From positions 1 through 8,123 of the forward strand of contig DAOVVL010000071.1 of the NCBI GenBank assembly GCA_030637205.1: DNA of 8,123 nucleotides, given 5' to 3'. Positions 1 through 5,883 of this stretch are shown here, piece after piece. Both the position numbers and the translations under genes were made by a program. Numbering within the stretch: the stretch's first letter is position 1; each line of letters starts with the position of its first letter. The DNA comes from Thalassospiraceae bacterium (GTDB taxonomy: Bacteria; Pseudomonadota; Alphaproteobacteria; Rhodospirillales; Magnetovibrionaceae). The notes under the pieces were generated by a model, which ran no database searches, was not told the DNA's origin, and saw only the letters and a list, made by a program, of their open reading frames with translations.

Positions 1-2
1 TG

Positions 3-31
3 CTGACCTTAAAAAGGCTTTGCATTATAAT
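3..31 (+). promoter_or_regulatory. Candidate sigma-70-type promoter for nnr
   Basis: A perfect TATAAT lies at 26-31. CTGACC at 3-8 matches TTGACA at four of six positions and is separated from the -10 by exactly 17 nt. Transcription would start near position 38, giving an nnr leader of about 50 nt. This is a sequence match only. The gene to the left is outside the window, so whether nnr is also read from upstream cannot be judged. Confidence 0.55.
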
Positions 32-89
32 ATGTTAATTGAATTTAGATGTGCCGCCTAATAGCCGAACCTAAAAGGAAACCCGACCT

Positions 90-1694
90 GTGCCAAGGCC
101 CAAAAACACACCAGGCCCAGCCCCTGAACTGTTCGCCGAAATCTTGAGCGTCGCCCAGATGGCGCGCGCCGACGCACACGCCATCGCAAGCGGCGTGGCC
201 GGTTCGAAATTAATGGAAGCCGCTGGCCGTGCCGTGGTTGCGGCCATGCTATCGAAGTGGAAAAAGCGTCGCGTGGTTGTTTTGTGCGGGCCGGGAAATA
301 ACGGTGGCGACGGGTTCGTTATCGCGCGGGTGTTGAAACAAAAAGGCTGGCCGGTTGATTTATATCTGTTGGGTGATCAGGCCAAACTAAAAGGCGACGC
401 CGCCAAGATGGCGATGCGCTGGGTGAAAACCGCGCGCGGGAAAATGATTCCGCTTGATGGCTCGTTCATGGCCGAACTTAAACATTCCAAACGCCCCAAA
501 CCGATTATCGTCGATGCGTTGTTCGGCGCCGGGCTGGATCGTCCCTTGAAGGCCGTGGCCAAACGCACCGTTGAAACCATTTCCCGGCTACAAGCAGAAA
601 ATGAAATCGAAGGCATTGTAGCGGTCGACCTTCCCAGCGGTCTGGATGGCGACAGCGGTGAGGCGCTGGGGGATGGTGGGGGCGGGGTGTCTATCAACGC
701 TGACTTGACCGTCACGTTCTTTCGCGCAAAGCCCGCCCATGTATTATTGCCCGCACGGATGCTTTGCGGCGAAGTGCGCGTGGTTGATATCGGGCTTGCT
801 GATGAAGTCATAAATTCGCTGGGCGTGAACACATTTATCAACAGCCCTGATTGCTGGGCGCGCGATCTTCCCTGGCCGGATGAAAATTCACACAAATACA
901 CGCGCGGCCATGTGGTGGTTGCGGGCGGCGAGGTCATGACAGGGGCTGCACGATTGAGCGCACTGGCGGCCCGGCGCGCGGGCGCGGGGCTGGTCACCAT
1001 CGCCGCACCGATCAGCGCCTTTGGCATTTATGCAGCTAGCGCGGATCCGGGCACGCTGGTGGCCCCGGTCGGTGATCTGGCGGATTTCAAAAAACTGCTG
1101 GGCGATGCGCGCAAAAACGCGATCCTGATCGGCCCCGGTGCCGGGGTCAGTACTGAAACCCGTGATCTGGTGCTGGCGGCGCTTAAGTCGGAAAAGGCAT
1201 GCGTTATTGACGCCGATGGCTTAAACGCCTTTGCCAAATCGCCGGCCCAGCTGTTTAAGGCCATCAAAGCCAACAAATCAGCTGACACGGTCCTGACCCC
1301 CCACGGCGGTGAATTTGCCCGCCTGTTTCCCAAGATTGCCAAATCCGCGGGTGGCAAGCTGGATCACGCGCGGCGCGCGGCCAGGGCATCGGGTGCGGTG
1401 GTGGTATTTAAGGGTGCTGACACCGTGATCGCAGCACCCGACGGCAGCGCCATCATTGAAACCCACAGCCCACCTCAATTGGCCACGGCAGGCAGCGGCG
1501 ACGTGCTGGCGGGGCTGATCGCGGGGCTTTTAGGCCAAGGTCAAGCGGGGGGCATGGCGGGCTTCGAGGCCGCAGCGGCGGCTGTGTGGATGCACGCAGA
1601 GGCGGCCCAGATGTTCGGCCCCGGCCTGATCGCCGAAGACATCAGCCAAACCCTGCCTAACGTGTGGGCGGGGCTTGCAAAAATGCGCCCCTGA
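90..1694 (+). CDS. nnr: Bifunctional NAD(P)H-hydrate repair enzyme (epimerase + ADP/ATP-dependent dehydratase)
   Basis: This 534-residue protein fuses the two metabolite-repair activities that rescue hydrated NADH/NADPH (NADHX/NADPHX) in the cytoplasm. The N-terminal NnrE (YjeF_N) domain, roughly residues 15-240, epimerises R-NAD(P)HX to S. The C-terminal NnrD carbohydrate-kinase-like domain, roughly 265-530, dehydrates the S form using a nucleotide. Visible NnrE motifs are GPGNNGGDG (67-75), VDALFGAGLDRPL (from 141) and VDLPSGLDGDSG (179-190). Visible NnrD motifs are MTGAARL (283-289), IGPGAG (347-352), DADGLNAF (374-381), LTPHGGEFARLF (402-413), KGADTVIA (441-448) and ATAGSGDVLAG (465-475), where Asp471 is the expected catalytic residue. 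Length fits the fused bacterial family (about 490-540 residues). The GTG start at 90 is supported by an AAGGAA-type ribosome site about 9 nt upstream. A glycine run (195-199) lies in a linker before the SINADLTVTFF strand. The gene has its own candidate promoter and ends 121 nt before the tRNA. Confidence 0.95.
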   Translation: MPRPKNTPGPAPELFAEILSVAQMARADAHAIASGVAGSKLMEAAGRAVVAAMLSKWKKRRVVVLCGPGNNGGDGFVIARVLKQKGWPVDLYLLGDQAKLKGDAAKMAMRWVKTARGKMIPLDGSFMAELKHSKRPKPIIVDALFGAGLDRPLKAVAKRTVETISRLQAENEIEGIVAVDLPSGLDGDSGEALGDGGGGVSINADLTVTFFRAKPAHVLLPARMLCGEVRVVDIGLADEVINSLGVNTFINSPDCWARDLPWPDENSHKYTRGHVVVAGGEVMTGAARLSALAARRAGAGLVTIAAPISAFGIYAASADPGTLVAPVGDLADFKKLLGDARKNAILIGPGAGVSTETRDLVLAALKSEKACVIDADGLNAFAKSPAQLFKAIKANKSADTVLTPHGGEFARLFPKIAKSAGGKLDHARRAARASGAVVVFKGADTVIAAPDGSAIIETHSPPQLATAGSGDVLAGLIAGLLGQGQAGGMAGFEAAAAAVWMHAEAAQMFGPGLIAEDISQTLPNVWAGLAKMRP

Positions 1695-1743
1695 ACCCAC
1701 TTTGGTGGCACGGGAAATCCTCCGGGATGGCTCAGGTTCAGGG
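1689..1743 (+). repeat. 9-bp inverted repeat spanning the nnr stop codon
   Basis: CCCTGAACC at 1689-1697 (containing the TGA stop) is exactly complementary to GGTTCAGGG at 1735-1743, with 37 nt between. The loop can hold a smaller ATCC-TCCG-GGAT hairpin (1717-1728). A competing CCAC-TTTG-GTGG hairpin (1697-1708) shares one base with the outer stem. No U-tract follows, so it is not a classical intrinsic terminator. It ends just before the tRNA promoter and may be a 3' end or processing structure of the nnr message. Confidence 0.4.
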
Positions 1744-1746
1744 CCG

Positions 1747-1774
1747 TTGACAGGGGGGCGGATTGGTATAAATT
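1747..1774 (+). promoter_or_regulatory. Candidate promoter for tRNA-Leu
   Basis: A perfect TTGACA lies at 1747-1752. The AT-rich -10 region is TATAAATT at 1767-1774. TAAATT at 1769-1774 gives a 16-nt spacer, whereas the better-looking TATAAA at 1767 would give only 14. The spacer begins with six G. Initiation would fall near 1781, about 35 nt before the mature tRNA 5' end, leaving a leader for RNase P to remove. Confidence 0.6.
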
Positions 1775-1815
1775 GCGCCCAGCCTCGAATCCTCTGGATT
1801 CCCTTAAGGATCGAT

Positions 1816-1902
1816 GCGGGTGTGGCGGAATTGGCAGACGCGCTGGCTTTAGGTGCCAGTTTCCTTACGGAAGTGTGGGTTCAAGTCCCTCCACCCGCAC
1901 CA
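1816..1902 (+). tRNA. tRNA-Leu(UAG)
   Basis: This is a complete class II tRNA of 87 nt including the encoded CCA (1900-1902). The acceptor stem GCGGGTG (1816-1822) pairs fully with CACCCGC (1892-1898), and A1899 is the discriminator expected for leucine. The D stem is GCG/CGC (1825-1827, 1839-1841). The anticodon stem CTGGC/GCCAG (1843-1847, 1855-1859) closes the loop TTTAGGT with anticodon TAG at 1850-1852, reading CUA and other CUN codons. A long variable arm (1860-1874, TTCC/GGAA) and T loop TTCAAGT (1880-1886) complete the fold. The T stem (1875-1879 with 1887-1891) has one U-U mismatch at 1876:1890. Confidence 0.97.
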
Positions 1903-1922
1903 ACGCTGCTTGTTGCGTTGGT
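1899..1922 (+). repeat. 8-bp hairpin overlapping the tRNA 3' CCA
   Basis: ACCAACGC (1899-1906) pairs perfectly with GCGTTGGT (1915-1922) around an 8-nt loop. The left arm includes the tRNA discriminator base and CCA end. A run of eight T occurs only later (1950-1957), too far for a standard intrinsic terminator. It may be a 3' trailer structure that guides processing, or a weak terminator. Confidence 0.4.
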
Positions 1923-1928
1923 ACTTAT

Positions 1929-1952
1929 AAGAACACGTTTAAGAACACGTTT
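1929..1952 (+). repeat. Perfect 12-bp tandem duplication upstream of tig
   Basis: AAGAACACGTTT occurs twice back to back (1929-1940 and 1941-1952), followed by more T to 1957. It sits in the 85-nt gap between the tRNA and trigger factor. A TATAAG at 1926-1931 overlaps the first copy and resembles a -10 box, but I see no well-spaced -35. Function is unknown. Confidence 0.7.
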
Positions 1953-1987
1953 TTTTTGAACCATTTGAAAACTTCACTGGATCTCTT

Positions 1988-3403
1988 ATGCAAGTTACTG
2001 AAACGAAGAACGAAGGCCTGAGCCGCGCCTTTACGGTCGCCATTCCCGCCGCAGATTTCGACAGCAAAGTTGATAGCCGCCTCAAAGAGGTCGCAAAGAC
2101 CGCGAACATTCCGGGCTTTCGTCCGGGCAAGGTGCCCACGGCATTGCTGAAAAAGAAGTATGGCCCCAACGTCATGGGTGAAGCCCTTGAACAGGTGGTC
2201 AACGAAGCTTCGGGCAAGGTGTTGAAAGACCGCGACCTGCGTGCCGCCACCCAGCCCAAGATCGAGATCACCAAGTTTGAAGAAGGTCAGGACATCGAAT
2301 ACACGATGGACGTGGAACTGATGCCCGACATCAAGCTGGGTGACTTTTCCAAGATCAAGGTCGAACGCCAGATTGCAGAGATTGACGAAAGCGAAGTTCA
2401 GAAGTCGCTTGAAAACATGGCGCAATCCTACAAGACCTCGACCCCGATTGCGAAAAAGCGCAAAGCAAAATCCGGCGACGTTGCCGTGATAGATTTTCTG
2501 GGCAAGGTCGATGGCGAAGAATTCCCCGGCGGCAAGGCTGAAGCCTATGAGCTGGAACTGGGCACAGGCAGCTTCATCCCCGGCTTTGAAGACCAGATCG
2601 TCGGCGCAGAGCCGGGCGACAAACTGGAAGTCAAAGTCAAATTCCCCGATGAATACGGCGCTGAAGAACTGGCCGGCAAGGACGCGGTTTTCGACGTGAC
2701 CCTGCATGAGCTGAAAGAAAGCTCGCCGTCAGAAATTGATGATGAACTGGCCAAGAAGGCCGGTCTTGAAAACCTTGATGCGTTGAAAGAAGCCATCCGT
2801 GAACAGCACGGCTCGGTGTTCAAGGATGCGGCCCGCCAGAAGCTCAAGCGCCGCCTGATGGATGCGCTGGATGCCGAATACCAGTTTGAACTGCCACAGG
2901 GCATGGTCGAAAGCGAAGTCGAGGCCATTACCGGCCAGATGGAAGAAGCCAAAAAGAACGGCCAGCTTCCCGAAGAAGACGCCAACAAATCCGAAGACGA
3001 ACTGAAAGCCGAGTTTGGCGAAATCGCCGCGCGTCGCGTTCGTCTGGGGCTGTTGTTCACCGAAATCGGCCGCGAAAACAAGATCGAGATCGGCCAGGAA
3101 GACATCAACAAGGCCTTGATGGAAGAAACCAAACGCTATCCCGGTCAGGAACAGGCGGTGATCGACCACTACAACAAGAACCCCGATGCCATGCAGGCGC
3201 TATCGGGCCCGATTTTTGAAGACAAGATCGTGGACTTCCTCTTGGAACTGGTCAAAACCACTGATAAAAAGGTGGGCCTGGAAGAATTGATGGCCGATGA
3301 CGATGCACCCGCAGCGCCCAAGAAAAAGGCTGCGGCTAAATCCAAGACCAAGGCAAAAGCCAAAACCAAGGCAAAAGCCAAAACCAAGACTGCCAAGAAA
3401 TAA
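1988..3403 (+). CDS. tig: Trigger factor, ribosome-associated chaperone and peptidyl-prolyl isomerase
   Basis: Trigger factor docks at the ribosome exit tunnel, shields nascent chains and has cis/trans prolyl isomerase activity. The ribosome-binding signature GFRPGKVP is at residues 43-50. The FKBP-type PPIase domain covers about 160-243, with SGDVAVIDFLGKVDGE, ELGTGSFIPGFEDQIVGAEPGD and FDVTLHELK recognisable. The helical C-terminal chaperone domain runs from about 250 to 435. At 471 residues it is longer than E. coli Tig (432). The excess is mostly a Lys/Ala/Thr-rich tail from about residue 440, including two identical KAKAKT units (455-466). The ATG at 1988 gives the family-typical start MQVTETKNEGLSR, although the Shine-Dalgarno is weak (only GGA about 6 nt upstream). 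It lies 85 nt after tRNA-Leu and 55 nt before clpP, the usual tig-clpP-clpX neighbourhood, and may be co-transcribed with clpP. Confidence 0.97.
   Translation: MQVTETKNEGLSRAFTVAIPAADFDSKVDSRLKEVAKTANIPGFRPGKVPTALLKKKYGPNVMGEALEQVVNEASGKVLKDRDLRAATQPKIEITKFEEGQDIEYTMDVELMPDIKLGDFSKIKVERQIAEIDESEVQKSLENMAQSYKTSTPIAKKRKAKSGDVAVIDFLGKVDGEEFPGGKAEAYELELGTGSFIPGFEDQIVGAEPGDKLEVKVKFPDEYGAEELAGKDAVFDVTLHELKESSPSEIDDELAKKAGLENLDALKEAIREQHGSVFKDAARQKLKRRLMDALDAEYQFELPQGMVESEVEAITGQMEEAKKNGQLPEEDANKSEDELKAEFGEIAARRVRLGLLFTEIGRENKIEIGQEDINKALMEETKRYPGQEQAVIDHYNKNPDAMQALSGPIFEDKIVDFLLELVKTTDKKVGLEELMADDDAPAAPKKKAAAKSKTKAKAKTKAKAKTKTAKK
3350..3388 (+). repeat. 18-bp tandem repeat in the 3' end of tig
   Basis: AAGGCAAAAGCCAAAACC is present twice without mismatch (3350-3367, 3368-3385), plus AAG of a third copy. 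Because 18 is a multiple of three it stays in frame and encodes KAKAKT twice in the basic tail. The identity at wobble positions suggests recent duplication by slippage rather than selection for the peptide alone. Confidence 0.9.
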
Positions 3404-3458
3404 GTCGCCAGAATTTAGGTAGTATTTAAGAAACTCGAGACAAAGGACAGGCCATCTG

Positions 3459-4112
3459 ATGCAAGATCGCAATCCAGTGGACACCTATATGAACTCTCTC
3501 GTACCGATGGTGGTCGAAACCACAAATCGCGGCGAGCGCGCCTATGATATTTATTCCAGGCTTTTAAAAGAGCGCATTATTTTTCTGACCGGCGCGGTTG
3601 AAGATCATGTCTCCAGCGTGATCTGCGCCCAGCTTTTGTTCCTGGAATCGGAAAACCCGAAAAAGGACATTTCCATTTATATCAACTCACCGGGTGGCGT
3701 GGTGACATCGGGTCTGGCTATTTATGACACCATGCAATACATCCGCCCCGATGTGTCGACCGTGGTGATCGGCCAAGCCGCATCCATGGGTTCGCTGTTG
3801 GTGGCCGCGGGTGCCGAAGGCAAACGTTACGCACTTCCCAATGCACGCATCATGATCCACCAGCCTTCGGGCGGGTTTCAGGGTCAGGCAACTGACATCG
3901 AAATTCATGCCAGGGAAATTCTGTCGCTGCGTGAACGCCTCAATCAGATCTATGTCGATCATACCGGCCAGAAGCTTGCAGACATTGAAGATGCAATGGA
4001 ACGCGATCGTTTCCTCAGCCCCGAAGACGCCAAGGAATTTGGCCTCGTCGATGAAGTCGTTAACAGCCGTCCGGCTGATGAAGACGATGATGACGATTCT
4101 GGCAAGCCTTAA
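3459..4112 (+). CDS. clpP: ATP-dependent Clp protease proteolytic subunit ClpP
   Basis: ClpP is the self-compartmentalised serine peptidase that forms a double heptameric ring and degrades proteins fed to it by ClpX or ClpA. The 217-residue protein carries the full catalytic triad: Ser109 in GQAASMGS, His134 in MIHQP and Asp183 in ERDRF. These are offset by two from the E. coli precursor (Ser111, His136, Asp185). The N-terminal axial-loop region ([25 protein letters not shown], residues 11-35) and the YINSPGG oxyanion region (74-80) are intact. The ATG at 3459 has AAAGGA about 11 nt upstream. The tail ends in an acidic run, DEDDDDD (207-213). The start is 55 nt after tig, consistent with one operon. 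The partner gene clpX follows after a 277-nt gap. Confidence 0.98.
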   Translation: MQDRNPVDTYMNSLVPMVVETTNRGERAYDIYSRLLKERIIFLTGAVEDHVSSVICAQLLFLESENPKKDISIYINSPGGVVTSGLAIYDTMQYIRPDVSTVVIGQAASMGSLLVAAGAEGKRYALPNARIMIHQPSGGFQGQATDIEIHAREILSLRERLNQIYVDHTGQKLADIEDAMERDRFLSPEDAKEFGLVDEVVNSRPADEDDDDDSGKP

Positions 4113-4189
4113 GGATTAACGGCGTTAACCATCACAAATATTTAGTCCACCGGAGAAATCCCCCGGTTAAGCAAATCACAACGATTTGT

Positions 4190-4218
4190 TTGCTATTGAG
4201 GATGGTGTGGGATTAAAT
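4190..4218 (+). promoter_or_regulatory. Weak candidate promoter upstream of clpX (distal)
   Basis: TTGCTA (4190-4195) and TTAAAT (4213-4218) each match the sigma-70 hexamers at four of six positions with a 17-nt spacer. The match quality is modest and could be chance. If used, the clpX leader would be about 165 nt and contain several hairpins. Confidence 0.25.
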
Positions 4219-4305
4219 CCGGCAAAATGCCGCCAAATTGCGGTCTTGGGGCTAAAAACGTCATCCAGGCACCCTATATCCAAGGGGTGAAAGTGTCGGA
4301 AAAGG

Positions 4306-4335
4306 TTGTCTGTCCCCGGTTTCGCGTCCTAATAT
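4306..4335 (+). promoter_or_regulatory. Weak candidate promoter upstream of clpX (proximal)
   Basis: TTGTCT (4306-4311) and TAATAT (4330-4335) are spaced by 18 nt, each four of six to the sigma-70 consensus. Initiation near 4342 would give a leader of about 50 nt and would cut into the GCCCCTA/TAGGGGC hairpin. This is a competing alternative to the distal candidate. Confidence 0.3.
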
Positions 4336-4354
4336 GCCCCTAGGTAGTAGGGGC
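4336..4354 (+). repeat. Perfect 7-bp GC-rich hairpin before clpX
   Basis: GCCCCTA (4336-4342) and TAGGGGC (4348-4354) enclose a 5-nt loop GGTAG. It lies 27 nt upstream of the clpX ribosome site (ACGGAG, 4379-4384). It is followed by further G/C runs and then only four T (4372-4375), so termination is possible but not well supported. Confidence 0.5.
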
Positions 4355-4389
4355 AGGGGCCCTGGGGACTGTTTTAAAACGGAGTTTCT

Positions 4390-5655
4390 ATGAGCAAGTC
4401 CAGTAGCGGCGAAACCAAAAACACTCTTTACTGCTCGTTCTGCGGTAAAAGCCAGCACGAGGTCCGCAAACTTATCGCCGGGCCGACCGTATTCATCTGC
4501 GATGAATGCGTTGAGCTGTGCATGGATATCATCCGCGAAGAACATAAAAGCTCGCTGGTCAAATCCGGCGAAGGCGTTCCCACACCCGGTGAAATCAAAG
4601 GTGTTCTTGATGATTACGTGATCGGTCAGGAATTCGCCAAGCGCGTGCTTTCTGTTGCCGTGCATAACCATTACAAGCGCCTTAGCCACAGTTCCAAAAC
4701 CAACGATGTGGAACTGTCCAAATCCAATATTCTGCTGATCGGCCCCACGGGCTGCGGCAAGACGCTGCTGGCGCAGACGCTGGCGCGCATTCTCGAAGTG
4801 CCGTTCACCATGGCTGACGCCACCACGTTGACCGAAGCCGGTTATGTGGGTGAAGACGTCGAAAATATCATTCTCAAACTTTTACAATCGGCTGATTACA
4901 ATGTTGAGCGCGCCCAGCGCGGCATCGTTTACATTGATGAAGTTGATAAGGTTTCGCGCAAGTCCGATAACCCGTCCATTACGCGCGACGTATCGGGCGA
5001 AGGCGTGCAGCAGGCGTTACTGAAAATCATGGAAGGCACGGTTGCTTCGGTGCCACCCCAGGGCGGACGCAAGCATCCGCAGCAGGAATTTTTGCAGGTC
5101 GATACCACCAACATCCTGTTTATCTGTGGCGGCGCGTTTGCGGGCTTGGAAAAAATCATCTCAAGCCGCGGCAAGGAAACCTCGATCGGTTTCGGTGCTG
5201 ATGTTAGTGCATCGGATGAACGGCGCACCGGCGACATCCTTCGCGAGATCGAGCCTGAAGATCTGCTTAAATTTGGCCTGATCCCGGAATTCGTTGGCCG
5301 CTTGCCGGTATTGGCAACGCTGGAAGATCTCGACAAAGATGCGCTGATCACAATTTTGACCGAACCGAAAAACGCACTGGTCAAGCAGTACCAACGCCTG
5401 TTCGAAATGGAAGACGTGGAACTGACCTTTACCGAAGGTGCGCTGATCGAGGTCGCGAAGAAAGCCGTTGACCGCAAAACCGGTGCACGTGGGCTTCGTT
5501 CCATCATGGAAGGCATCTTGCTCGATACCATGTTCGACCTTCCGGGGCTGGACGGCGTCGAAGAAGTGGTGATCAACCGCGAAGTGGTGGCCGAGGCTGC
5601 CAAGCCGCTGTACATCTATGCCGACCGCGCCGACGAAGGCGAGGCCAGCGCCTAA
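4390..5655 (+). CDS. clpX: ATP-dependent Clp protease ATP-binding subunit ClpX
   Basis: ClpX is the hexameric AAA+ unfoldase that recognises degrons such as the ssrA tag and threads substrates into ClpP. The 421-residue protein (E. coli 424) has the N-terminal zinc-binding domain with Cys15, Cys18, Cys37 and Cys40. Walker A GPTGCGKT is at 118-125 and Walker B VYIDEVDK at 180-187. The pore-1 loop GYVG is at 151-154, the RKH substrate loop at 227-229, the ClpP-docking IGF loop at 266-268, and the arginine-finger region [12 protein letters not shown] and sensor-2 GARGLRS (365-371) are present. All functional elements are intact. The ATG at 4390 follows an ACGGAG ribosome site with a short 5-nt gap. 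The 277-nt space after clpP suggests some independent expression even though the two proteins work as one machine. Confidence 0.98.
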   Translation: MSKSSSGETKNTLYCSFCGKSQHEVRKLIAGPTVFICDECVELCMDIIREEHKSSLVKSGEGVPTPGEIKGVLDDYVIGQEFAKRVLSVAVHNHYKRLSHSSKTNDVELSKSNILLIGPTGCGKTLLAQTLARILEVPFTMADATTLTEAGYVGEDVENIILKLLQSADYNVERAQRGIVYIDEVDKVSRKSDNPSITRDVSGEGVQQALLKIMEGTVASVPPQGGRKHPQQEFLQVDTTNILFICGGAFAGLEKIISSRGKETSIGFGADVSASDERRTGDILREIEPEDLLKFGLIPEFVGRLPVLATLEDLDKDALITILTEPKNALVKQYQRLFEMEDVELTFTEGALIEVAKKAVDRKTGARGLRSIMEGILLDTMFDLPGLDGVEEVVINREVVAEAAKPLYIYADRADEGEASA

Positions 5656-5722
5656 AGCTGCTCGCATATCCGCTTAATCGATTCGCTTGCCATCGGGCCT
5701 TAACAGGTCCGGCGGTTTCGCA

Positions 5723-5737
5723 TTTGCGGGCCGCAAA
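5723..5737 (+). repeat. 6-bp hairpin downstream of clpX
   Basis: TTTGCG (5723-5728) pairs with CGCAAA (5732-5737) across a 3-nt loop, 67 nt after the clpX stop. The following bases are GCACCTTTATCC, so a proper U-tract is missing. It could stabilise the clpX 3' end; evidence for termination is weak. Confidence 0.35.
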
Positions 5738-5791
5738 GCACCTTTATCCTCAGCATATAAGCCATATTTGCGCAATATTTGCTTAGCTGCA

Positions 5792-5820
5792 CTTGAACCC
5801 CCCCCTAAACGAGGCCATCT
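5792..5820 (+). promoter_or_regulatory. Candidate heat-shock (RpoH/sigma-32-like) promoter for lon
   Basis: CTTGAA (5792-5797) is an exact match to the sigma-32 -35 core. GGCCATCT (5813-5820) matches six of eight positions of the -10 consensus CCCCATNT with a 15-nt spacer. Against the alphaproteobacterial form as I recall it (CTTG-N17/18-CYTATNT), the spacing also fits, although the -10 match is weaker. lon is a classical heat-shock gene, so the placement is sensible. The spacer contains eight consecutive C (5798-5805). Predicted initiation near 5828 gives a leader of about 85 nt. Confidence 0.5.
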
Positions 5821-5836
5821 TCTAGGGAAGGGCGAT

Positions 5837-5883
5837 CCCGGTGGTTCCGGGTCCGCCGGGTATATTGCGCCCTGCGGCGGCCC
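5837..5883 (+). repeat. Alternative stems in the lon leader
   Basis: One option is the hairpin CCCGG-TGGTT-CCGGG (5837-5851). A competing longer helix pairs GGG (5849-5851) with CCC (5881-5883), CCGCC (5853-5857) with GGCGG (5876-5880), and GGG (5858-5860) with CCC (5870-5872), with small bulges. The two share 5849-5851 and so cannot both form fully. Upstream GGGA (5825-5828) can also pair with TCCC (5836-5839). Confidence 0.4.

Larger units (their letters stand above)
4113..4389 (+). other. clpP-clpX intergenic region, rich in inverted repeats
   Basis: This 277-nt gap shows no convincing gene on either strand. It contains CCTTAAGG across the clpP stop, TTAAC-GGC-GTTAA (4116-4128), ACCGG/CCGGT (4149-4167), CAAATC-ACAAC-GATTTG (4172-4188), two overlapping hairpins at 4220-4243, GCCCCTA-GGTAG-TAGGGGC (4336-4354), a 6-bp long-range pair GTCCCC/GGGGAC (4312-4317 with 4364-4369), and the palindrome GTTTTAAAAC (4371-4380). 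None has a proper U-tract. The region probably holds the end of the clpP message and the clpX promoter and leader. Confidence 0.6.

Noticed and set aside
10..26. Sigma-54 promoter near TTTGCAT upstream of nnr
   Set aside because: The TTGCA element lacks a GG at the required fixed distance upstream, while a perfect TATAAT overlaps the site.
377..1478. Several long open frames on the minus strand opposite nnr
   Set aside because: They are antisense to a fully motif-supported gene, have no family resemblance or ribosome sites, and arise from codon bias in GC-rich coding sequence.
1816..1957. Phage or island attachment site at the tRNA-Leu 3' end
   Set aside because: There is no integrase and no second copy of the tRNA 3' end in the window, and both flanks are housekeeping genes in ordinary order.
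1675..2021. Two + strand open frames covering the tRNA and the start of tig
   Set aside because: They run straight through a complete tRNA gene and into tig in another frame; neither has a credible start or protein character.
1925..3484. Minus-strand open frames opposite tig, the largest 260 codons
   Set aside because: Their translations are the reverse shadow of a Lys/Glu-rich gene (Phe/Leu/Ser-rich) with no recognisable domain.
4245..4279. CTTG (4245-4248) and CCTATAT (4273-4279) as an RpoH promoter for clpX
   Set aside because: CCTATAT fits the alphaproteobacterial -10 well, but the 24-nt gap to CTTG is too long and no CTTG lies at 17-18 nt.
4261..4689. Minus-strand open frame reaching from clpX into the clpP-clpX gap
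   Set aside because: Most of it lies opposite the conserved zinc and Walker A-proximal part of clpX, and it has no ribosome site or recognisable protein features.
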